A stretch of 9,619 bases of DNA from Paratractidigestivibacter sp963640745. Lineage in GTDB: Bacteria > Actinomycetota > Coriobacteriia > Coriobacteriales > Atopobiaceae. The DNA lies in the NCBI GenBank assembly GCA_963640745.1, contig CAVIBB010000084.1, positions 1-9,619 of the forward strand, written 5' to 3'. Shown in pieces: positions 1-8,000 of the stretch (positions are counted from its first letter, which is position 1; each line of letters begins with the position of its first letter). The notes below the pieces were generated by a model. It saw only the letters and a list, made by a program, of their open reading frames with translations, was not told the origin of the DNA and searched no databases. A program made the position numbers and the translations under genes.

Positions 1-459
1 GTCGAGAACAAGGCCGGCGTGCTCTCGCGCGTCACCGGCATGATCTCGCGACGCGGATTCAACATCCAGTCGCTCACGGTCGCCCCGACCGAGGACGAGG
101 GCCTCTCGCGCATGACCATCATCGTCGAGGCCGACGAGCTCGGTTTCGAGCAGATCGAGAAGCAGCTCCACAAGCTCGTCTCGGTCTACCGTATCAGCGA
201 TTTCTCCGAGGAGGACGCCATCGAGCGCGAGCTCGTGCTCTTCAAGGTCCAGGCCTCGCCCGACCGCAGGCACGAGATCATCGAGATCGCCAACGTCTTC
301 CGCGCCAAGGTCGTCGACGTGGGCAAGAACACGCTCACCATCGAGGCCACGGGCACCGTCTCCAAGCTCGACGCCATGGAGAACCTCTTCCGCGGCTACG
401 GCATCCGTCAGCTCACGCGCACCGGCAAGATCGCCATGGGGCGCGGGCACGACGCGTAG
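1..459 (+). CDS. ilvN: Acetolactate synthase small (regulatory) subunit, 5'-truncated by window edge
   Basis: This is the regulatory subunit of acetolactate (acetohydroxyacid) synthase, which stimulates the catalytic subunit IlvB and confers valine feedback inhibition in the first shared step of branched-chain amino acid synthesis in the cytoplasm. The frame is open from base 1 and ends at TAG 457-459, giving 152 visible residues. The first residues, VENKAGVLSRVTG, then RRGFNIQSLTV and a TEDEGLSRMTIIV strand, form the N-terminal ACT domain (about residues 1-70) that binds valine in this family. Residues about 78-150, from RELVLFKV to IRQLTRTGKIAMGRG, match the C-terminal small-subunit domain. 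Family members of this long type run to about 160-170 residues, so only some ten residues are missing. The GTG at 19 is the conserved Val of 'AGVLSR', not the true start. ilvC follows 91 bases later, which supports an ilvB-ilvN-ilvC operon; ilvB is not in view. Some relatives are called ilvH. Confidence 0.95.
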   Translation, partial: VENKAGVLSRVTGMISRRGFNIQSLTVAPTEDEGLSRMTIIVEADELGFEQIEKQLHKLVSVYRISDFSEEDAIERELVLFKVQASPDRRHEIIEIANVFRAKVVDVGKNTLTIEATGTVSKLDAMENLFRGYGIRQLTRTGKIAMGRGHDA

Positions 460-509
460 GGGCGCGCCCCTCACCACCGGTTTCTTCCGCCAGGCCAGGC
501 GGTTGGAAT

Positions 510-548
510 ATGCACTGCAAGAAGCACCACAAGACTAAGGAGTTTTAA
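510..548 (+). CDS. Possible 12-codon leader minigene before ilvC
   Basis: An ATG at 510 opens a 12-residue frame, MHCKKHHKTKEF, ending at TAA 546-548, two bases before the ilvC ATG. The ilvC Shine-Dalgarno (AAGGAG) lies inside its last codons, so its translation would run over the ilvC ribosome binding site and could couple to or compete with ilvC initiation. Its own ribosome site is weak (TTGGA only about three bases upstream of the ATG). It has no Leu, Ile or Val codons, so it is not a classical branched-chain attenuation peptide; it is rich in Lys and His instead. A frame this short can easily arise by chance. Confidence 0.2.
   Translation: MHCKKHHKTKEF
537..542 (+). promoter_or_regulatory. 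Ribosome binding site of ilvC
   Basis: AAGGAG, a near-perfect Shine-Dalgarno, lies eight bases before the ATG at 551 and fixes that start. It also overlaps the end of the possible minigene at 510-548. Confidence 0.85.
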
Positions 549-550
549 GC

Positions 551-1546
551 ATGGCCGTCACCATCTACTACGAGAACGACTGCAAGCCCGAGGTCATCCA
601 GGGCAAGAAGATCGCCATCATCGGCTACGGCTCCCAGGGCCACGCCCACGCGCTGAACCTCATGGACTCCGGCTGCGACGTCCGCGTCGGCCTGCGCGAG
701 GGCTCCGCCTCCGCCCAGAAGGCCGCCGAGGCCGGCCTCAAGGTCGTCGACATGGACACCGCGGCCGAGGAAGCCGACGTCATCATGATCCTGACCCCCG
801 ACGAGACCCAGCCCAAGGTCTACGAGGAGCACATCAAGGATCACCTGAAGGCCGGCGACACCCTCGCCTTCGCCCACGGCTTCAACATCCACTACGGCTA
901 CATCAAGGCCCCCGAGGACGTCAACGTCATCATGTGCGCGCCTAAGGGCCCGGGCCACATCGTCCGCCGTCAGTTCACCGAGGGCTCCGGCGTGCCCGAC
1001 CTGGCCTGCGTTGCCCAGGACGCCACCGGCGACGCTTGGGACATCGCGCTGGCCTACTGCTGGGGCGTCGGCGGCGCCCGCTCCGGCATCATCAAGGCGA
1101 CCTTCGCCGAGGAGACCGAGGAGGATCTCTTCGGTGAGCAGGCCGTTCTCTGCGGCGGCCTCGTTGAGCTCGTCAAGGCTGGCTTCGAGACCCTGACCGA
1201 GGCCGGCTACCCCGAGGAGCTCGCCTACTTCGAGTGCTACCACGAGATGAAGATGATCGTCGACCTCATGTACGAGTCCGGCATCCACTTCATGAACTAC
1301 TCCATCTCCAACACCGCCGAGTACGGCGAGTACTACGCCGGCCCGAAGGTCATCAACGACGAGTCCCGCGAGGCCATGAAGCTCATCCTCAAGCGCATCC
1401 AGAACGGCGAGTTCGCGCAGGAGTTCGTCGACGACTGCAACAACGACCACAAGTGGCTCCTCGAGCAGCGTGAGGCCATCAACACCCACCCCATCGAGGT
1501 CACCGGCGAGAAGATCCGCTCCATGTTCTCCTGGATCAAGAAGTAG
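551..1546 (+). CDS. ilvC: Ketol-acid reductoisomerase, class I (short form)
   Basis: This cytoplasmic enzyme isomerises and reduces acetolactate or acetohydroxybutyrate to the dihydroxy acids of valine, leucine and isoleucine synthesis, using Mg2+ and NAD(P)H. At 331 residues it has the normal class I length. The Rossmann domain starts with GYGSQGHAHALN (residues 25-36), followed by the cofactor loop GLREGSASA (47-55); R49, S52 and S54 suit NADPH binding, though cofactor preference is inference. FAHGFNIH (107-114) and PKGPGH (131-136) line the active site. The C-terminal knotted domain shows the metal ligands D192 and E196 in DLFGEQ, E228 and E232 in ECYHE, and S253 in SNTAEYG. All key residues are present. 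The ATG is fixed by AAGGAG eight bases upstream and by the usual N-terminal 'MAVTIYYEND' style. ilvN lies upstream on the same strand and a strong terminator follows 25 bases after the stop, making ilvC the last gene of the operon. Confidence 0.98.
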   Translation: MAVTIYYENDCKPEVIQGKKIAIIGYGSQGHAHALNLMDSGCDVRVGLREGSASAQKAAEAGLKVVDMDTAAEEADVIMILTPDETQPKVYEEHIKDHLKAGDTLAFAHGFNIHYGYIKAPEDVNVIMCAPKGPGHIVRRQFTEGSGVPDLACVAQDATGDAWDIALAYCWGVGGARSGIIKATFAEETEEDLFGEQAVLCGGLVELVKAGFETLTEAGYPEELAYFECYHEMKMIVDLMYESGIHFMNYSISNTAEYGEYYAGPKVINDESREAMKLILKRIQNGEFAQEFVDDCNNDHKWLLEQREAINTHPIEVTGEKIRSMFSWIKK

Positions 1547-1571
1547 TTCCCGCCTCATCAGGTTATGCGAG

Positions 1572-1603
1572 GTCCCCGTCGCGGCTGCGGCGGGGACTTT
1601 TTT
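1572..1603 (+). terminator. Intrinsic terminator of the ilv operon
   Basis: GTCCCCG (1572-1578) pairs with CGGGGAC (1591-1597). The stem continues through a T-G wobble (1579/1590) and CGC/GCG (1580-1582/1587-1589), giving 11 pairs around a GGCT loop. Six T's follow directly at 1598-1603. Stem, loop and T-run are all textbook for Rho-independent termination on the + strand. The opposite strand has no T-run after the stem, so it appears one-directional. Confidence 0.92.
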
Positions 1604-1624
1604 GTCCACTGTCCCGGTTATTGC

Positions 1625-1737
1625 GGGTTATGCGACCTTCGGCGAGGGGCAGCCTGGCATAACCGTCGATTTGGGGCGTTGAGCGCCTGTTTTCGGGGAT
1701 TGTGCGCGGTTGCTTCTGCGCGGAGGTTGCATAACCC
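1625..1737. repeat. Inverted repeat pair, GGGTTATGC type
   Basis: The left arm GGGTTATGCGACCTTCG (1625-1641) and the reverse complement of the right arm CGGAGGTTGCATAACCC (1721-1737) agree at 15 of 17 positions, separated by 79 bases. The core octamer GGTTATGC also occurs at 1561-1568 in the same orientation, and its complement GCATAACC at 1657-1664, so the region carries four copies, two in each orientation. It could be a small dispersed intergenic element, a pair of binding sites, or the stem of a long RNA hairpin; the sequence alone does not decide. Confidence 0.6.
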
Positions 1738-1751
1738 CCGAATCTGGGGCG
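1658..1751 (+). repeat. Imperfect direct repeat, CATAACC...TGGGGCG
   Basis: Bases 1658-1678 and 1730-1751 align as CATAACC, then a variable CGA-T core, then TGGGGCG, with a one-base length difference and a few substitutions. The copies start 72 bases apart. Each begins inside a GCATAACC octamer, so the repeat extends the inverted-repeat family into a larger unit of about 70 bases, suggesting local duplication of an intergenic element. Confidence 0.5.
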
Positions 1752-1764
1752 CAGGCCGTTCGTT

Positions 1765-1791
1765 GGGGGTGGGGCGGGGGGAGCGTTAGGG
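1765..1791 (+). other. G-quadruplex-like G-run array
   Basis: G-runs at 1765-1769, 1771-1774, 1776-1781 and 1789-1791 are separated by loops of 1, 1 and 7 bases, meeting the usual four-run quadruplex pattern on the + strand. It lies about 180 bases before the adhesin start, upstream of the AT-rich probable promoter, so it would act as DNA rather than in the adhesin mRNA if transcription starts later. Function is unknown; long G-runs could also vary in length between strains. Confidence 0.45.
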
Positions 1792-1899
1792 AAGGCGCTC
1801 GGCATGCGCCCCGAACCTGAACTGGCTTTGGGCGAATATTGACCAATCAACTTACGAAATCGCAGGTAAACGCCAAATTTCAATATCTTTTAAGCTGTT

Positions 1900-1927
1900 T
1901 TGCTGGCGTCAGTATTAGAGTTATAGC
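1900..1927 (+). promoter_or_regulatory. Weak candidate promoter for the adhesin gene
   Basis: TTGCTG (1900-1905) and TATAGC (1922-1927), 16 bases apart, are the best-spaced -35/-10-like pair in the AT-rich leader, each with only partial consensus match. An isolated TTGACC at 1839-1844 is a better -35 but lacks a -10 at proper distance. A promoter is needed here because the ilv terminator lies upstream; its exact position is a guess. Confidence 0.25.
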
Positions 1928-1956
1928 GTCTATGTTTTGTGTATTGCCGCAGATGG

Positions 1957-1962
1957 AAAGGA
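1957..1962 (+). promoter_or_regulatory. Ribosome binding site of the adhesin gene
   Basis: AAAGGA ends six bases before the ATG at 1969 and selects this start. The nearby ATG at 1953 is in another frame and reaches a stop at 1983-1985. Confidence 0.7.
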
Positions 1963-1968
1963 TCGACC

Positions 1969-2097
1969 ATGCTGCCAAAGGATAAGGACCGCATTGACCG
2001 CAAGGCTTTGCTCGAAGGGCTGCGAAGGGGGACGGCTGGCGCACTCGCGCTTATCCTCTCCGCCCAGCTGCTCTTTGGCAACGGCTCCGCCTCCGCC
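1969..2097 (+). other. Signal peptide of the surface protein
   Basis: Residues 1-21 form a charged N-region rich in Lys, Arg and Asp (MLPKDKDRIDRK...LRRG). Residues 22-36 form the hydrophobic core (TAGALALILSAQLLF). Small residues SASAIA then give a signal peptidase I site, most likely after A43 (A-S-A) or A45 (A-I-A), followed by EE. No YSIRK-type motif is present. Sec export across the membrane is inferred. Confidence 0.85.
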
Positions 2098-5000
2098 ATT
2101 GCCGAGGAGCTGACGAGCGTCGCCGACGCCGTCGTCGTCTCTCAGACGGTGACGGGCGACGACGCCTCCTCCGCTCAGGGCGACGCCGCCGCTTCTGGTG
2201 AGGACGCCACTGGTGAGGCCACGGGCCAGGAAGCCGACTCCGACGCCCAAGCATCTGACACCCAGTCGACTGATGAGCAGAAGACCGAGGATCAGAAGGC
2301 CGAGGAGACCCCTGCGCAGGCCCGCGCGTGGGACGACGCGACGGACAACCTCGTGCTCTCCACCGACGGCCTCGCCCTTGACGAGGACGCCGTCTCCGAG
2401 CTCTCCAAGCAGATCTCCGAGTACGTGCGCGCCGTTGTCGCCGGCGAGCGTGACGAGGACGCGGCCGCCTACGGCGCCGCCGCGACTGACGCGGCCGACG
2501 TCAAGCTGCCCGAGACCCTGCCCGTGACCCTCAGCGTCAAGGCGACGCTCGACCCCACCGCCGCGACCGGCCGCGACGGCAACGCCGACCACAACAAGCT
2601 TCTCGCGGGCGACACCTTCGAGATCTCTCTTCCCGACGGCGTCTCCGCCGACCTTGACTCCGACGCGCTTCGCGAGTCCGACGGCGCCAAGGTGCTCGAT
2701 GTCTACCAGGCCGACGCCGACGGCAACCCGACCGACCTGAAGGTCGCCGAGGCCGTTGTGGAAAAGGGCAAGCTCTCCTTCAAGCTCGTGGGCGAGAACC
2801 TGCCCGCGACGCTTAACGTCTCGCTCAAGCTGGACGCCAAGCTCGATTCCTCCAAGGTGGGCGACAACGCTTCCGCCATCGAGTGGGTCCTGCAGGAGAA
2901 GGCCGGCCGTAAGGCCGAGCTCTCCGTCCCGGCAAAGGCTGAGCTGGCCGATAAGCTCGGGCTCGTTAAGAGCGCCGAGGAGCTCGGCCAGGTCGAGCAG
3001 ACTGTGGCTGACGAGGAGCCCAAGGTGGTTTCCGAGGGCAACACCGTCACGGACACCCCGGGCGACTTCAACGGCTCCGCGAGCTTCACCACCGTCTTCG
3101 CGGACAACGCTTCCGCCAACCGCCCGAGCGCCGACTCCCTCAAGGGCGGCTATAAGCTTTACTTCACCGTGATGAACGGCGAGGACAAGGTCGTCTCCGA
3201 GACCGAGTTCAGCGCGACCGACGCCAGTGTTTACGGCAAGCTCGGGCTCACCGCCGAGCAGGCCGCCGCCATCTCCGTCGCCCTCGACTCCACGACTTCC
3301 GTCGGCCAGTACGTCTCGAGCGCGTCTGAGCTGCCGACGAAGCTCACTCACACCGACGGCGATAAGACCGTTGACTATACCGTCTCCTGGACCATCAAGC
3401 ATGATATTGAAGGCATCGACGGCTACCGCAAGCTTGCCAAGGGCGACTACGGCGGTAAATTCGATTCCACGTACTATGGCGATAACGCCAGCATCGACTG
3501 CTATCAGGTCCTGGCCGACGTGTCCTTCAACGTCGCGGTCCTCGACGGCACGGTCGACGTGTCCCAGCTCGCGAGCGTCGATGCCTGGAACGAGAGCAAG
3601 TTCGGCAAGTGCAGCACCGTCTCCGTGGAGATGAACGGCACCACCGTGTACTCCGTGACCGACACGTTGCTGGACGGCTCCTCTATCGAGTTCAACGGCA
3701 GTAGGACCCTGACCATCAAGTCGCAGCAGCCCGTCTACTATCCGGACAACTCCCTTCTTGATTACAAGCTGACCTTCGACACGAGCGGCCTCACCGTCAC
3801 GAAGGAGAGCGACGGCACGTTCGACGGCTATCAGGTCATCTATTCAAACGCCGGCATTGCCAACCACGCTTCCGACACCACTGCGATCTACAACGGCGGC
3901 ACCGTCAGCCTTACCCACTACGGCACCACGAAGTTCAATGCCGTCAAGTACTGGTACGACGAGGAGTCGACCAACCGTCCTGAGACCACGTATGCCCTTT
4001 ACCGTTACAACGCGACCGACGGCAGCCCCTCCAACGCGGCGCAGGTCGCTGACTCGAGCGGTAAGTACATTGTCTTTACCGTCGATGCCGATACGAACAA
4101 CAAGGCCGGGAATGACGCCATCGATCTATCTGAGTACATTTCCGACAACGGCAGCCTCGCCAAGTACGATCCGGACGGCAATCCTTACGTCTACTTCCTG
4201 CGCGAAGACCCCGTGTCCGGTTATAAGCGCGTCGCCGGCACCATCACCGAGGACGCCGACTCCGAGAGCTCGGTGAGCGTCTCCTACAACCAGGCCGAGT
4301 ACGACGGCGCCACGCTCACCGGCGGCGACTGGGTAAAGGTCCAGCTCGGCAAGTACGCGGCGGACGAGTCGAGCGTCCTCATTTATAACCGCGGCGTCAT
4401 CTCCAACGTGCGCGTGGGCTCCGTCTCGTCCGAGCTCACCAAGGACTGGAACGCCGGCGCTTATCAGGACCAGCTCAAGGACGTTACCGTCGTCATGCAG
4501 CTCAAGCGCCACGACCTCGTCAACGGCAAGGTCAATGGCCAGGGCGCCGATTCCGAGACCGGCCTTTATAAGGTGGACGACACCTGGGAGAACGTGGGCG
4601 ATCCCGTCGAGCTCTACGGCTGGGCCTCCGGCAACATGAGCCAGACCGTGAGCTCCACCAACGATAGGTACGATGAGGCCGGCCGCGAGTACGTGTACCA
4701 GTGGTGCGAGGTCGATGTCCGCCAGAACGGCGAGAGCAAGTTCACCGCCTACACCGATGGCGATTTTGCGGGCATCACCGGTAAGGCCACCCTGAAGCTG
4801 CTCGACGAGCAGGGCCTCGAGGACACCGTGACCTTCGAGGGTTCCTATTCCGTCAAGAAGTCCGGCGATTCCTATACCGAGAAGACCATCACCAACAGCT
4901 ACACGAACGACACCTACGCGCGTGTAACCAAGGTCTGGTACGTCAACGGCGAGCGCGTCGATAATGTTACGGCCGGTCAGAAGCTTGAGGTCAAGAATAC

Positions 5001-8000
5001 GGACGGCACCACGCGTACCGTCACCGTCCCCGATTCGCTTACCCTTACCCTTTACCAGAACGAGGAGGAGTATGCGACCGGCCTTACCATGACCGGCAAG
5101 GCCAGCACGGAGTGGAAAGAATGGACGACGGCCGACGGCACCACGTTCAAGTACCGCGAGTCCTCTCCCTGGACCATTGATTTCGACGGGCTTCCCAAGT
5201 ACGACGCCCAGGGCTCCAAGTTCAAGTATCAGATCATGGAGAACGTCCCGAGCGGCTTTAGCGCCTCGTCTGAGTTCAAGTCCTATACGGACGATTATGG
5301 CTTCGATCGCGCGGACGGCGAGTCCGGCCAGCGCGTCATCAACTACAACGAGATCTCTAACTTTACCGGTGACGGTGAGGGCACGGTCGTCCGTCTGGCC
5401 AAGGAATGGTACGACGGCGGCAACACCACCGGCCGCAGCGGCGTGAACATTGAGGTCTATGCGGTCACCGACGTGGTCAAGTCCGATGGCACGAAGGTCT
5501 ATTCTGCAGGTGATACCCTCGGTTCCGTTACCCTGAGCGACGACAACCTCTGGTACGACGAGGTCGGCATTTCCGCTGGTGGCGGCAAGTATCTCGCCCC
5601 TGGCGAGTCTGTGCCCGAGGGCTTTACGCCGGGTTCCGGCAAGGGCTTCTACTACGGTGTGCGCGAGGTCTCGAACGACAGCTACGCTGTCATCGGCAAG
5701 GATGATGCCACGGGCGCCTACGCCGACGTGGCTCTTTCCCCGTGGGCGGACGGCACCGAGCGTCTCGTGACCAAGGAGGGAACGGGCAGCTCTGAGGGCG
5801 GCTATGTTTACGACATCAACTACACCGTAAAGACCGACCTGCAGGGCTCGAAGGTGGTCACGCAGAACACCCGCGTCGGCCTCGTGAACATTACCCTCTC
5901 CAAGACGTGGGTCGACGAGGGCGCCGACCCTGCTAAGCGTCCTTCCGCCTACTATGTGCTCAAGGGCGGTGCAACCGACGGCGCTCAGGACACGGTCTTC
6001 TCGTCCGACAATGGCAATGTTTATGCCACGGTGCCTGGCAGCAAGGTCAACTACCCGCTCTACATCGACGCTGAGCACACTCAGCACCTCACGGTCAGCA
6101 TGCTGAGCAACCAGGACGATTTCTCTTCCGAGCTGCAGATTAAGATTACCGACGACAACTCCGACGGCTTCACCGTCTACGGTTTCCCCAAGTACGACGA
6201 CAAGGGCTTCGCGTACAGCTTCTCTGCTTCCGAGAAGGTTAATTCCCTCGGCACCGACTATTCCCAGACCGGCACGAGCTACAGCGCTAAGTTCGACTCT
6301 TACCTGCAGCACAGCGACCAGAAGACCTACGGCTTCACGAACGCCCGCACCGGCACGAAGGACGTCATCTTCTTTACGCGCTGGTATGACCACTACGTTA
6401 AGGACAACCTGAACCAGCGCCCGGACGTCTATCTCACGCTCTATACGCTCGACGCCGACGGTAACCCGCAGGTTGTCAGCGGCTATGAGAGCTACAAGTG
6501 GAGCGATCGTGTCGAGTGGAACGGCGACGAGGGCCTCGACCCGAAATACAACCAGTCCGCTGCCATCAAGGGGCTACCGAAGTACGACAAAAACGGTAAG
6601 GAGATCGTCTACTACGCGACGATTACCCCGGCTGTGAGCGACGCCACCTACAAGGCGCTTGACTACACCGATGTGACCTACGGCACCGACAAGGCGAACA
6701 ACGGCAACGAGCAGTGGGACAACCACAACGCGAAGGATGCCGACATCACCAGCGCCGCTAACTCCATCACGATCGACGGCAAGACCGCGCTTCGCGAGGA
6801 CGGTACCTTCATCTTTAAGCTCGACAACAGCGTGAAGGTCAACGGAACCAAAATCTGGACGAATCTCCCGACCGACTACGACGGCGAGCTGCCCGCGGTC
6901 TCCATCTTCCTGCAGCGTCGCCTGGCCAAGGACGGGCAGGCGCTCGACGAGGGCTGGGGCAAGCTCGTTGTGAGCAAGGCGACCGACGGCGCGGGGATCA
7001 CGGGCGCCGGCTACGACGTCGAGCACTACACGTACGGGTCCGACGAGGCCGCCAAGGACGGGTCCGTGGTCGCGTGGTGTACGCTTTCCGGGCTTACCGC
7101 CAAGAACACTGCGCAGAGGTTCTCCCTGATCGTTTACGGCGACAACACCAGCGGCGCCTCCGAGGGCGCGACGAAGCTCCCGCTCTATGACTCCGACGGT
7201 AACCGCTACGAGTACTATGCGCGCGAGATCATGGACGGCCTCATCAAGGACGGGGACGGCAACCCTGCCGGCGGCTTCACCATCGACGAGCTCATTGACA
7301 ATGAAGGCGAGGACAACAACTGCTACTCCGGCCCGACTATCGAGACCTCGGGCATCGGCGCTTCTTTCCGCATGAAGAACACTTATAAGAACTCGAAGCA
7401 GAACGGCAAGATCACCGTCTACAAGACCTTCCAGGGCCGAGCTGAGGGCGACAAGTTCCCGACCGTCACCTTCACGCTTTACCGAGCGGTGAACAACGGC
7501 GGCCCCGACTACCATTGGGTCAAGGTCGATTCCAAGAATCTGGATACGGGCGACCTGGATACCAACGGCACGGGCTCCATAGATTTCGATGACCTCGCCA
7601 TCTATGCGCCGAACGGCTCTCGCTATCTGTATAAGGTTGAAGAGACGAGCGTCAACGGCTACAAAACTTACGCCGTCAAGGGTTCCGACAGCTCGAAGGC
7701 TACTGACGAGACCTTGGTCGTCGAGGACCTCAATGCTCAGATCAAGGACAATCAGACGGATGACTCGATGGCGTCCTTCGTGAACAAGTACACGCCTGAC
7801 AAGGCCACCGTGTCCGGCACTAAGACCTGGTTCGACAACAACAACATCGCGGGCCTGCGCCCGGACTCCATCGTGCTCACTCTTAAGCGCAGCTACGACA
7901 AGGGTGGTACGGATACCGACGCGAGCCTTGACGGCGGCGTCGTTACGCTTCAGACCACCAACCCTGATGGCGACAACTACCTTAAGTGGACTTACCAAAA

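Larger units (their letters stand above)
459..550 (+). other. ilvN-ilvC spacer with weak inverted repeats
   Basis: This is the short intercistronic region between the two ilv genes. It opens with the perfect 12-base palindrome GGGGCGCGCCCC (459-470, sharing the last base of the ilvN stop codon). A small stem-loop follows, CCGCC (487-491) and GGCGG (498-502) around a six-base loop. Neither has a downstream T-run, so they do not look like terminators; they might protect or process the transcript, which is inference. No convincing promoter is seen, consistent with read-through from ilvN into ilvC. Confidence 0.4.
1604..1968. other. Intergenic region between the ilv operon and the adhesin gene
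   Basis: This 365-base stretch has no convincing gene. Short frames on both strands (for example 1565-1789 + and 1563-1883 -) overlap the terminator and repeats, lack family resemblance and have no good ribosome sites. Bases 1604-1830 are GC-rich and hold GGTTATGC-type inverted and direct repeats, a G-run array (1765-1791) and a small hairpin, GGCGC (1794-1798) with GCGCC (1806-1810). From about 1835 to 1960 composition shifts sharply to AT-rich, as expected for a promoter and 5' leader of the downstream adhesin gene. Confidence 0.7.

Noticed and set aside
19..21. GTG as start of ilvN
   Set aside because: The preceding codons VENKAG are a conserved part of the family's ACT domain, so the gene begins upstream of the window.
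180..185. A sortase or anchor motif within the visible part of the surface protein, including LPETLP at residues 180-185 of that protein
   Set aside because: LPETLP lacks the final Gly, and it sits in the N-terminal head without a following hydrophobic tail; the real anchor should lie past the window. Positions given here are protein residues (DNA 2506-2523).
545..1609. 354-codon open frame on the - strand opposite ilvC
   Set aside because: It is a shadow of the highly conserved ilvC gene; its Leu/Val/Gly/Asp-rich translation resembles no protein, and it would begin within the terminator hairpin region.
1565..1789. Short frames on + (1565-1789) and - (1563-1883, 1628-1846) in the intergenic region
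   Set aside because: They overlap the terminator and repeats, lack ribosome sites and have Arg/Pro/Gly-rich translations without family resemblance.
1839..1850. TTGACCAATCAA as operator or -35
   Set aside because: The four-base arms are too short to support an operator, and no -10 lies 16-18 bases downstream of TTGACC.
1953..1985. Ten-codon frame overlapping the adhesin start
   Set aside because: No ribosome site precedes it; its ATG lies just before the AAAGGA that serves the adhesin ATG at 1969.
4126..6393. 755-codon open frame on the - strand opposite the adhesin (also 1930-3402 and 6574-8343 on -)
   Set aside because: Long antisense frames arise from strong GC bias at third codon positions. 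Their translations are low-complexity, rich in Val, Gly, Leu, Ala and Arg, with no domain, and the + strand frame has clear domains throughout.
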